Source: Streptococcus plurextorum DSM 22810 (lineage in GTDB: Bacteria > Bacillota > Bacilli > Lactobacillales > Streptococcaceae). From it: a DNA stretch of 64,000 nucleotides. Below the pieces are notes generated by a model that searched no databases, was not told the DNA's origin, and was given only the letters and a program-made list of their open reading frames with translations. The number at the start of each line of letters is the position of its first letter. The stretch's first letter is position 1. Shown in pieces: positions 42,812 through 50,893 of this stretch. The stretch spans positions 1 to 64,000 of the forward strand of contig NZ_AUIO01000011.1 in NCBI RefSeq assembly GCF_000423745.1, given 5' to 3'. The position numbers and the translations under genes were made by a program.

Positions 42812-43411
42812 ATGAACACCAAGAATTTTTACTGGGTACGAGAGCCAGAAAACTATCAGATTTCGGATAAAGAAATCCGAATCACGACCCAAGCTCATAC
42901 GGACTTGTGGCAGAAGACCTATTACCATTTTGTCAATGATAATGCTCCCCTGCTCTTGATGGACACGGAGGAAGAGTATTTTTCCTTTACGGTTAAGACG
43001 GATTTTTCCAACAGCCATACTCGTTTTGACCAGTGCGGCGTCGTGGTTTATCAGGATTCGGAAAACTGGATTAAGGGCTCTATTGAGTATGAAAATGAAG
43101 ATTTTCAGCATTTGGGCAGCGTTGTGACCAATCAGGGCTTTTCAGACTGGGCGACCCAGGAAATTCCTGCTTCTGTCAAGTCAATCTACTACCGTTTGAG
43201 CCGACGGGGCAGTGATTTTTGTATTGAAAACTCCAAAGACGGTATTCATTTTGAGCAAATGCGGATTTGCCACCTGCACCAAGGCGGCGGTAAGATTCGT
43301 TTTGGTATCTATGCCTGCTCGCCAGAAGACTCTTCTTTTGAAGCTGTCTTTACAGAAATGAGTTTGACTGACTGCAAGTGGTTGGCCCACGACGGTCAGC
43401 AACCAGATTGA
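42812..43411 (+). CDS. DUF1349 domain protein
   Basis: A protein of 199 residues with the concanavalin-like beta-sandwich pattern of DUF1349: DTEEEYFSFTVKTDFSN, then FDQCGVVVYQDSENWIKGSI, and FGIYACSPEDSSFEAVFTEM at the end. The family includes sugar-binding and regulatory proteins of carbohydrate operons. The ATG at 42812 (TAAGGAG site) is one base past the previous stop. It closes the hydrolase operon, suggesting glycan-related work. Confidence 0.87.
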   Translation: MNTKNFYWVREPENYQISDKEIRITTQAHTDLWQKTYYHFVNDNAPLLLMDTEEEYFSFTVKTDFSNSHTRFDQCGVVVYQDSENWIKGSIEYENEDFQHLGSVVTNQGFSDWATQEIPASVKSIYYRLSRRGSDFCIENSKDGIHFEQMRICHLHQGGGKIRFGIYACSPEDSSFEAVFTEMSLTDCKWLAHDGQQPD

Positions 43412-43444
43412 CATTTTAAAGACTAAGTCATGGATAAGAATATA

Positions 43445-43471
43445 AAAAAGCTAAGAACAACTTAGCTTTTT
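43445..43471. terminator. Bidirectional terminator between DUF1349 and mscS genes
   Basis: AAAAAGCTAAG-AACAA-CTTAGCTTTTT, a perfect stem with A and T runs. Confidence 0.93.
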
Positions 43472-44292
43472 GTTGTTGGTATAGTGTTAGCGGTCGGCAT
43501 AGCGATATTGGCCTTAACCAGAGCTTCTTGATATAAGCGATAGAAGCGTGAATAGATGTGATTTTGCTGGCCGTTTTGGACAAAGATGTCTACGCGGTAA
43601 ACAAACTGTCCGTTAGGCAAGGTTCGTGGACCGATGAGTGTTGGTGTACCAACAATTTCAGGATATTTTTCAACTTGTTGAGCATTAACTTCCTTAATGA
43701 TTTTACCAATTTGTTCCAAATCGCTATGGGCAAAGATTGGCAAATCAATTTGTGCCCGCATGTCGCCTCGGGACTTATTGCTGACGATGGTAATATGACG
43801 GTTGGGGATAAAATGAAGCGTGCCATCAAATCCCCTAATTTGTGTTGTTCTGATACCAATACTAGAGACATTCCCTGCAATGGTTTCGATTTCAACAGAC
43901 TCTCCAACATCAAATTGATTTTCCAGCAGAATGAAGAAGCCGTTAATGACATCTGATAAAAAGCCTTGTGCACCAAGTCCCAGAGCAACCCCGGCTAGCC
44001 CAGCTCCAGCTAGAAGGCTAGAGACAGGGATTCCGATAATGGTCAGGACCCAATAAATCAAAATGAAATAAAGAGCATAATTGAGCATGCTATTCAGGAG
44101 TTTTGATAAGGTTTTCTGACGCGCAGGCTTGGTCTGAGAGAGAGACAAGGATTTATCAATAGTCTTTTTAAAAATCAGATTAAGCAAGCGTTTTGCAATC
44201 GCAAACACAATCAATAGCAGCAATAAGGAAATGGCTTTGGTAACCAGTGTTTCTAAATGCCAGTTGGCAAAGTATTTTTCAATCGTAGTCAT
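43462..44292 (-). CDS. Small-conductance mechanosensitive channel (MscS family)
   Basis: A membrane channel of 276 residues that opens on turgor stress. Three transmembrane segments lead into the pore helix AGLAGVALGLGAQGFLSDVI, rich in Gly/Ala, followed by the beta domain (FDVGESVEIETIAGNVSSIG, then TTQIRGFDGTLHFIPN). The cytoplasmic vestibule closes the protein. It is monocistronic and convergent with the hydrolase operon. Confidence 0.93.
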   Translation of the reverse strand: MTTIEKYFANWHLETLVTKAISLLLLLIVFAIAKRLLNLIFKKTIDKSLSLSQTKPARQKTLSKLLNSMLNYALYFILIYWVLTIIGIPVSSLLAGAGLAGVALGLGAQGFLSDVINGFFILLENQFDVGESVEIETIAGNVSSIGIRTTQIRGFDGTLHFIPNRHITIVSNKSRGDMRAQIDLPIFAHSDLEQIGKIIKEVNAQQVEKYPEIVGTPTLIGPRTLPNGQFVYRVDIFVQNGQQNHIYSRFYRLYQEALVKANIAMPTANTIPTTKS

Positions 44293-44389
44293 ATCCTTAG
44301 TTTACCAAAAAGTATCGTAAAAAACTTTTAAAAAGCTATAAAATATGATAAACTAAGCTGTATAACATTTTTTAAGGAGAAATGATAAC

Positions 44390-45673
44390 ATGTCAGTATC
44401 ATTTGAAAACAAAGCCACAAACCGTGGTGTCATTACATTTACAATCAATCAGGAGCAAATCAAACCAGCTCTTGATACAGCTTTTAACCGCGTAAAGAAA
44501 AACTTGAACATCCCAGGCTTCCGTAAAGGTAAAGTCACACGTGCTTTGTTTAACCAAAAATTTGGTGAAGAAGCGCTTTATGAAGATGCTTTGAATGCTG
44601 TTTTACCATCAGTTTATGAAGCAGCAGTTAAAGAACTAGGTCTTGAAGTGGTTGCTCAGCCAAAGATTGATGTTGTTTCTATGGAAAAAGGTCAAGATTG
44701 GACAATTACAGCAGAAGTTGTGACAAAACCAGAAGTTAAACTTGGTGATTATAAAGACCTTACCGTTGACGTTGACGTTTCTAAAGAAGTAACTGATGAA
44801 GAAGTTGATGCTAAAATCGAGCGTGAGCGTAACAATTTAGCAGAACTTGCTGTCAAGGATGGTGCTGCTGAAAAAGGCGACACTGTTGTGATTGACTTTG
44901 TAGGATCTGTTGATGGCGTTGAATTTGACGGCGGAAAAGGTGAAAACCACTCACTCGAACTAGGTTCAGGTCAATTCATTCCAGGTTTTGAAGATCAATT
45001 GGTTGGTGGCAAAGCTGGCGATACTGTCAATGTTAATGTGACATTCCCAACAGAATACCATGCAGCTGACCTTGCTGGCAAAGAAGCTCTTTTTGTAACA
45101 ACAATCAACGAAGTTAAAACGAAAGAAGTGCCTGCACTTGACGATGAATTGGCAAAAGACATCGATGAAGACGTTGAAACACTTGCAGATTTGAAAGCGA
45201 AATACCGCAAAGAACTTGAAGCAGCTAAAGAAATTGCCTTTGATGATGCTGTAGAAAGCGCAGCGATTGAACTTGCTGTAGCAAATGCTGAAATCGTGGA
45301 ATTGCCAGAAGAGATGATTCATGACGAAGTGCACCGCGCTATGAATGAATTTATGGGTAACATGCAACGTCAAGGTATCTCACCAGAAATGTACTTCCAA
45401 ATCACTGGAACAACTCAGGACGACCTTCACAAACAATACGAAGCTGATGCGGATAAACGTGTGAAAACTAACCTTGTCATCGAAGCGATTGCTAAAGCTG
45501 AAGGCTTTGAAGTGTCAGATGCTGACATCGAAAAAGAAATTACCGACCTTGCAGCGGAGTACAATATGGAAGTTGAGCAAGTACGTTCACTCCTTTCAGC
45601 TGACATGCTTCGCCATGACATCACAATGAAAAAAGCTGTAGAAGTCATTACGTCAACAGCTAAGGTGAAATAA
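44390..45673 (+). CDS. tig: Trigger factor (ribosome-associated chaperone, PPIase)
   Basis: A protein of 427 residues. The ribosome-binding domain carries the [15 protein letters not shown] signature near residue 40. The FKBP-type isomerase domain ([20 protein letters not shown], near residue 160) and the C-terminal chaperone arms follow. It binds L23 at the exit tunnel and shields nascent chains. AAGGAGA lies before the ATG. Confidence 0.97.
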   Translation: MSVSFENKATNRGVITFTINQEQIKPALDTAFNRVKKNLNIPGFRKGKVTRALFNQKFGEEALYEDALNAVLPSVYEAAVKELGLEVVAQPKIDVVSMEKGQDWTITAEVVTKPEVKLGDYKDLTVDVDVSKEVTDEEVDAKIERERNNLAELAVKDGAAEKGDTVVIDFVGSVDGVEFDGGKGENHSLELGSGQFIPGFEDQLVGGKAGDTVNVNVTFPTEYHAADLAGKEALFVTTINEVKTKEVPALDDELAKDIDEDVETLADLKAKYRKELEAAKEIAFDDAVESAAIELAVANAEIVELPEEMIHDEVHRAMNEFMGNMQRQGISPEMYFQITGTTQDDLHKQYEADADKRVKTNLVIEAIAKAEGFEVSDADIEKEITDLAAEYNMEVEQVRSLLSADMLRHDITMKKAVEVITSTAKVK

Positions 45674-45687
45674 GAAAAGAATATTCA

Positions 45688-45726
45688 AAAAACTAACGTA
45701 GTTATTTAGCTATCGTTAGTTTTTTT
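45688..45726 (+). terminator. Terminator of tig
   Basis: AAAAACTAACG pairs with CGTTAGTTTTT and runs into more Ts. Confidence 0.9.
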
Positions 45727-45758
45727 GTTTATATTGAGAAGAATTTTCAAAAAACTAC

Positions 45759-45798
45759 TTGACTGGTTAATTATTTTGCTATATACTTAACTGGTTAA
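45759..45798. promoter_or_regulatory. Tandem AdcR boxes before lmb
   Basis: TTGACTGGTTAA (45759-45770) and TTAACTGGTTAA (45787-45798) match the AdcR consensus TTAACYRGTTAA. Zinc-dependent repression is expected. Confidence 0.88.
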
Positions 45799-45819
45799 TA
45801 AGTTTAAGGAGGGATTGTC

Positions 45820-46737
45820 TTGAAAAAAATAAGAAGGCTGATACTGTTTTTCTTGGGATTGATTTTGCTTTCGGCTTGTCGGCAAAAGGATCAACACAAT
45901 CACCAGCAAGAAGGGTTAAAGATTGTGACCAGTTTTTACCCTATCTATGCCTTGGTGAAAGAAGTATCAGGGGACTATAATGAGGTTCGTATGATTGGGT
46001 CACGTGCAGGTATTCATTCGTATGAACCATCGCCTAGTGATGTCAAAGCTATCTACGATGCGGATGCTTTTATCTACCACTCAAGAGTATTGGAATCTTG
46101 GGCAGGGCGCTTGGATGCTAATCTGAATCAGTCATCTGTGAAAGTTTTAGAGGTATCGCAAGGGTTAGAGTTGATTCGGGTGCCAGGGCTTGAGGATATG
46201 GAAGTTTCTGAAGGAATGGATGAAGCCAGTCTCTATGATCCTCATACCTGGTTAGATCCTATTTTGGTTGGTCAGGAGGCTTTGTTGATTGCGGAGCTTT
46301 TAGCAGATTTGGATCCTGATCATGCTACCATATATCGAAAGAATGCAGAAGAGCTCAATCATAAGGCCCAGCAAATTGAAAAAACCTATCAAGATTATTT
46401 TGCTAAGAAGAGCAACAAGACTTTTGTGACACAGCATACTGCTTTTTCTTATACAGCACGTCGTTTTGGCTTAACCCAATTAGGCATTGCAGGAGTTTCA
46501 GATGAAGAGCCTAGTCCTAGGAAGTTAGCAGAAGTCAAAGAATTTGTGGAACGCTACGATGTGAAAACTATCTTTGTAGAAAAAGGCATGTCTGACAAAA
46601 TTGCCAAATCACTGGCAGAATCTGCAGGTGTTCAGCTAAAAGTTTTGGATCCTTTGGAGGCGGATCCTGAGAATGCTCTCACCTATTTGGAAAATTTGGA
46701 AGCTGTTTTGGCTGTTTTGGCAAAAGAATTGAACTAA
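45820..46737 (+). CDS. lmb: Zinc-binding lipoprotein Lmb/AdcAII
   Basis: A cluster A-I metal receptor of 305 residues with lipobox LLSAC (residue 20). Zinc ligands are visible in AGIHSYEPSPSD, LYDPHTWLDP, FVTQHTAFSY and a late acidic residue in EKGMSDKIAKSLAES. It lacks the His-rich loop of AdcA. It delivers zinc to the AdcBC permease encoded elsewhere and is known as laminin-binding protein in streptococci. The TTG start at 45820 follows AAGGAGGG. It is co-transcribed with the histidine-triad gene. Confidence 0.92.
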   Translation: MKKIRRLILFFLGLILLSACRQKDQHNHQQEGLKIVTSFYPIYALVKEVSGDYNEVRMIGSRAGIHSYEPSPSDVKAIYDADAFIYHSRVLESWAGRLDANLNQSSVKVLEVSQGLELIRVPGLEDMEVSEGMDEASLYDPHTWLDPILVGQEALLIAELLADLDPDHATIYRKNAEELNHKAQQIEKTYQDYFAKKSNKTFVTQHTAFSYTARRFGLTQLGIAGVSDEEPSPRKLAEVKEFVERYDVKTIFVEKGMSDKIAKSLAESAGVQLKVLDPLEADPENALTYLENLEAVLAVLAKELN

Positions 46738-46750
46738 AGAAGGAGTTTTT

Positions 46751-49486
46751 ATGAAAAAGAAAACCATGCTTGGAACCTCTCTTGCGACCTTAATGGTAGG
46801 TCTCAGTGTTTGTAGCTATCATTTAGGGCGCTATCAATCACTAGAGGAGCAGAAAAATAGGGTTAATTATGTGGAAATGAATGAATCTGTCAAGTCTTCC
46901 GAAGAGCTGACGCCTGAACAGGTATCAGCTAAAGAGGGGATTGCTGCAGAGCAGATTGTGGTTAAAATCACTGACCAAGGCTATGTCACTTCACACGGCG
47001 ATCATTTCCATTATTACAATGGTAAGGTGCCTTATGATGCTATTATCAGCGAAGAATTAGTCATGACAGATCCTAATTATGTTCTTCAGGAAAGTCATAT
47101 TGTTAACGAGGTTAAAAACGGCTATATCATCAAGGTTAATGATCGCTATTTTGTGTACTTGAAAGATAAAGAAAAGCGTGATAATATCCGTACGAAGGAG
47201 GAAATCGATCGGCAAAAAGAACTGGTGACGAATGATTCTCTTAAAGCTAATCAAGGCAAAGCTGTTCAAGGGAAAGGGCGTTATCAAACAGATGATGGTT
47301 ATCTCTTTGAACCGACAGATGTTATCGAAGATACAGGAGATGGCTTTATCGTCCCGCATGGGAACCATTTCCATTTTATCCCCAAAAAAGACCTTTCCCC
47401 AGCTGAATTGAAAGCGGCAGAGGACTATTGGCAAGGCAAGAAGAGACAAGTGCAATCCTCACAAGCGGTGCTATCTCAAAATAGAGCTACTACCGCTAAT
47501 CTTGGGGGAGGAGAAAGTTTAAGTCAATTACTGGCCAAACTCGATGCTACACCACTATCTCAAAGACATGTTGAAGGGGATGGCCTTGTTTTTGACCCAA
47601 GAACAATCAGTAAGAAAACGGATAGCGGAGTTATTGTTCCGCACGGGGACCACTACCATTTCATTCCTTATAGTCAGATGTCTGATTTGGAAAGGGAAAT
47701 CGCACAACGTATTGCTATTGCTGGCACCAACCTACCTGAAACTCCGACAATAACGCCACAGCTATTGCCGAAACTGCCAAATCAATGGGCTCAAGATAGT
47801 CAGTCGTCAATCTCTAAAGTACGTTTCTTCCGTGGTCGCAAAATTGTTGCCTATGGGCAAGGGTTAGATGGTAAACCTTATCGTACAGATGATGGTTACC
47901 AGTTTAGTAAAGAATCAATTGATTCGGTAGATCATGACGGAATGATTGGAAAACATGGCGATCATTTCCATTATGTCGGTTTTGGAGAGTTAGAAGCAGA
48001 AGAACTTGCTCAAGTTGAAGCGTGGTTATCAGAAAAAGAAACAAAGACAAACCCTACAACTGAGACAAAATTGCCACAAGTAAGCCCAGCAGATGAGATG
48101 GCTCCTGCTTTTGACAGCAAACTTGTTCAGAGAAAAGAATTAGAGAATGGGAGCTATGTCTATCGTGTCCAGCAAGGAGATAAGACATGGTCTTATCCAC
48201 AATCGACCTTAGATTGGACTCAAATTGCTTTTGCTGAATTAACTCTGATTGAAAAGGATAAGAACTATATTTTGGACATTGTAGCTCCAAAAGGAAATGA
48301 GCTGGCGCCAGCTAATCTTGTTCCTGTAAGTAAATTGCCGATGCATGTTGGGCAAGCGACTTATGATACAGGGAAGTCATTTATCGTGCCGCATATTGAT
48401 CATATCCATGTTGTTCCTTATAGCTGGCTGAGCCCAGAACAACTTGCCACGGTCAAATACCTCATGCAACACCCAGAGGTTCGGCCAGGTGCTTGGACAG
48501 ATGCTGGTCATAACAGTGAAATTGCTAACGCAACGCCTCTGGCTAATCGTGAGGGGCTGAAAAACTGGCAAATCATCTACACTTTAGAAGAGGTACAAGC
48601 AGCGCGTGCACAAGGAAGATGGGCAACAGATGATGGTTACATTTTTGCAGCAGAAGATGTTTTAGATCCTGGAGCTTTTGTTTTCAAAGATGCTTTTAGT
48701 TTACCACGGGCAGAAGGTGGTAGCCTGCGTTCCGTTCGTAAATCGGAACTGTCTAAAGAAGAGTTAGCTTTAGTTCAGGCTCTCCTAGATGCTAGAGCAG
48801 CAGAAGAATTAGCCAAGTCTGTTACACCTATAGAAGAACGTAAAGGCTTAAAAAATTGGCAAATTATCTATAGTGCAGAGGAGTTATCAGCAGCCAAATC
48901 CGACGGACGATACGTGACTCAAGACGGTTATATTTTTGATCCAGCGGATGTATTAGACCCGAAAACAAAGATTGGAGACGACCATTACCGTATTCCAAGG
49001 GCTAAAGAGGATGGTTACCACAGAGTTCCAAAGAGTGAGCTAAATTATTTTAGAGAATTATTACCAGCTGAAGCCATGGCTGCAAAAAGAGATACGGAAT
49101 CAACAGTCGTAGCTGAGCAGGAAGATAGTGGTGAAAGGCCTTCAATCTCTCCAGTAGAAGATGTCTCTCACCCGACTCCAATAGCTCCTGCGGAAAATTC
49201 TCCTCAGAGCTTGAAAGCTGCAGAGATTTATCAGTCCTCAGAAGCACAGGCTATTATTCCATTTGAAGCGATACCTTATCAACTGGGGTATGCTAGCCAT
49301 GTGGAAGATGGACGCTTTGTCGTGCCACATGGGGATCATAACCATTATTATGCCTTTTACTCCTTTGATGAAGGGCATTATCAGGCTCCCCAAGGCTATA
49401 GCTTATCAGATCTATTTGCAACGGTAAAATACTATATGGCCCACCCAGAATTACGACCAGAATCATTGGAAGGCTGGGGAAAATAG
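46751..49486 (+). CDS. htpS: Streptococcal histidine-triad surface protein (Pht/HtpS family)
   Basis: A protein of 911 residues with an N-terminal export signal and six HxxHxH triads: HGDHFH (82-87), HGNHFH (203-208), HGDHYH (298-303), HGDHFH (402-407), HIDHIH (548-553) and HGDHNH near 870. These bind zinc and pass it to the Lmb-type receptor. C-terminal segments beginning LKNWQIIY occur twice, showing an internal duplication of about 100 residues. It lies 13 bases after lmb, under the same AdcR control. Confidence 0.93.
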   Translation: MKKKTMLGTSLATLMVGLSVCSYHLGRYQSLEEQKNRVNYVEMNESVKSSEELTPEQVSAKEGIAAEQIVVKITDQGYVTSHGDHFHYYNGKVPYDAIISEELVMTDPNYVLQESHIVNEVKNGYIIKVNDRYFVYLKDKEKRDNIRTKEEIDRQKELVTNDSLKANQGKAVQGKGRYQTDDGYLFEPTDVIEDTGDGFIVPHGNHFHFIPKKDLSPAELKAAEDYWQGKKRQVQSSQAVLSQNRATTANLGGGESLSQLLAKLDATPLSQRHVEGDGLVFDPRTISKKTDSGVIVPHGDHYHFIPYSQMSDLEREIAQRIAIAGTNLPETPTITPQLLPKLPNQWAQDSQSSISKVRFFRGRKIVAYGQGLDGKPYRTDDGYQFSKESIDSVDHDGMIGKHGDHFHYVGFGELEAEELAQVEAWLSEKETKTNPTTETKLPQVSPADEMAPAFDSKLVQRKELENGSYVYRVQQGDKTWSYPQSTLDWTQIAFAELTLIEKDKNYILDIVAPKGNELAPANLVPVSKLPMHVGQATYDTGKSFIVPHIDHIHVVPYSWLSPEQLATVKYLMQHPEVRPGAWTDAGHNSEIANATPLANREGLKNWQIIYTLEEVQAARAQGRWATDDGYIFAAEDVLDPGAFVFKDAFSLPRAEGGSLRSVRKSELSKEELALVQALLDARAAEELAKSVTPIEERKGLKNWQIIYSAEELSAAKSDGRYVTQDGYIFDPADVLDPKTKIGDDHYRIPRAKEDGYHRVPKSELNYFRELLPAEAMAAKRDTESTVVAEQEDSGERPSISPVEDVSHPTPIAPAENSPQSLKAAEIYQSSEAQAIIPFEAIPYQLGYASHVEDGRFVVPHGDHNHYYAFYSFDEGHYQAPQGYSLSDLFATVKYYMAHPELRPESLEGWGK

Positions 49487-49500
49487 GAGGCACCCAAAAT

Positions 49501-49532
49501 AAAAACAGACTAGATTTCTCTAGTCTGTTTTT
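49501..49532. terminator. Bidirectional terminator after htpS
   Basis: AAAAACAGACTAG-ATTTCT-CTAGTCTGTTTTT, a perfect stem. The methyltransferase stop codon lies within it. Confidence 0.93.
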
Positions 49533-50242
49533 AATGTTTTTCGCAATGTCACATGCTGTAAAAAGGCGATATCCTTGTAAGGTTGTAAGTCTGCGACGGC
49601 CAACTCAGCTTTGAGGAGATTGTCTATCCAATTCTCCTCTGTTTTGAAAGTGTTGGGCTGTAGAGCATAGAAAGTGCGTAAGCCACGATAATTTTCGATG
49701 TGAAGAGAGGTCATTTCGGCTAAGTCATCGAGGGTGTAGGTGTGAGCATGACCAAAAGAGTGAGCGATTTTAGCTTTGCCGTCAAGTAAATCAAGTGCAA
49801 GATTGACCTTATTATCAAAAACGACTGCCTGCATGACCTTTCCGACTTGATTGTGTTTGATTAGCGACAGCTTCCCTCCAGGCTTGAGTAAGCGTTCGAA
49901 TGCTCTGAAATAACTCTGTCGATCCCTTTCTGGCACATATTCAAGGACATTATGACAGATAATGGTATCAAAAAGCTCGCTGTCCATTTTGCCTAGCGCC
50001 TCTAGACTTCCGTGAATTTTCTGAAAGGTTTGCTTGTCATCAGCCCAGAGCATGTCAGCGTTTGGTTCGACAGCTGTGACGCGGTTCTTTTGGGACAACT
50101 GCTGCGCAGTGATGCCAAAACCAGCTCCAAAATCGAGCACGTCTTGGTTTTTGATATCAGTTAGTTGCGCAAAAATGAGTTCATACAGGATTTTGCCCCA
50201 AGGTTGGGATAACATTTCTTGATAAGTTTTTAAATTTGCCAT
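49520..50242 (-). CDS. Class I SAM-dependent methyltransferase
   Basis: A Rossmann-fold methyltransferase of 240 residues. Motif I is VLDFGAGFGITAQQLS (near residue 38), the acidic post-I residue is in VTAVEPNADML, and motif IV is IICHNVLEYVPERDRQ. The substrate cannot be inferred. The ATG at 50242 begins the conserved region; the open frame extends 23 codons upstream over the ssbB promoter. It is convergent with htpS and divergent from ssbB. Confidence 0.85.
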   Translation of the reverse strand: MANLKTYQEMLSQPWGKILYELIFAQLTDIKNQDVLDFGAGFGITAQQLSQKNRVTAVEPNADMLWADDKQTFQKIHGSLEALGKMDSELFDTIICHNVLEYVPERDRQSYFRAFERLLKPGGKLSLIKHNQVGKVMQAVVFDNKVNLALDLLDGKAKIAHSFGHAHTYTLDDLAEMTSLHIENYRGLRTFYALQPNTFKTEENWIDNLLKAELAVADLQPYKDIAFLQHVTLRKTLKTD

Positions 50243-50271
50243 GATGTTATTGTAACATATTTCCAAACTCT

Positions 50272-50279
50272 TACGAATA
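50272..50279 (+). promoter_or_regulatory. Cin-box (ComX/SigX promoter) of ssbB
   Basis: TACGAATA, an exact match to the competence sigma-factor -10 box, lies 21 bases before the ssbB start. Confidence 0.85.
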
Positions 50280-50300
50280 ATCAGATAAGGAGGTAGAAAA

Positions 50301-50696
50301 ATGTATAACAAAGTGATTATGATTGGACGACTGACCTCTCAGCCTGAGATGGTCAAAACAGCTAGTGATAAAGTTGTTTCACGTGTGACAGTCGCAGTGA
50401 ATCGACGATTTAAGGGACAAAATGGTGAGCGGGAAGCCGATTTTGTCAATGTTGTTTTCTGGGGGCGTCTAGCAGAAAGTCTTGCTAGTTATGGCAGTAA
50501 AGGCAGTTTGATTTCCATAGATGGTGAAATCCGCACGCGTAAATATGAGAAAAATGGTCAATCGCATTATGTCACTGAGGTTCTAGGGCATAGTTTTCAG
50601 CTTTTAGAGAGCCGTGCGCAACGCGCCATGCGTGAAAATAATGTTCAAACGGATTTAGCAGACCTAGTCTTAGAAGAGGAAGAATTACCCTTTTAA
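50301..50696 (+). CDS. ssbB: Competence-induced single-stranded DNA-binding protein
   Basis: A short SSB of 131 residues with one OB fold (YNKVIMIGRLTSQPEMVKTA, DFVNVVFWGRLAESL) and the acidic tip EEEELPF that recruits partner proteins. Streptococci have a long housekeeping SsbA and a 131-residue SsbB that coats incoming DNA during transformation. Length and the cin-box identify SsbB. The ribosome site is AAGGAGG. Confidence 0.92.
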   Translation: MYNKVIMIGRLTSQPEMVKTASDKVVSRVTVAVNRRFKGQNGEREADFVNVVFWGRLAESLASYGSKGSLISIDGEIRTRKYEKNGQSHYVTEVLGHSFQLLESRAQRAMRENNVQTDLADLVLEEEELPF

Positions 50697-50741
50697 TGAG
50701 ACAGATAAGTCCAGTTAAGACTGTGTTGAGCATAGATAGAT

Positions 50742-50766
50742 TCCCTGTTTTGCAGGGATTTTTTGG
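50742..50766 (+). terminator. Terminator of ssbB
   Basis: TCCCTG-TTTTG-CAGGGA followed by TTTTTT. Confidence 0.85.
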
Positions 50767-50860
50767 GTTGCTCGGGGTATTCTTCCGGAAATTCCCTAAA
50801 TATTCTTTCGAACTTTTTCTTACCTTTCCGCAAAATGCGGGAGGATATTTCGACATAGCA

Positions 50861-50889
50861 AAAAGGACCTGCAATGCAAGTCCTTTTGT
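50861..50889 (-). terminator. Terminator of pflB
   Basis: AAAAGGACCTGC pairs with GCAAGTCCTTTT, one bulge, directly after the pflB stop on the minus strand. Confidence 0.88.
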
Positions 50890-50893
50890 TTGA

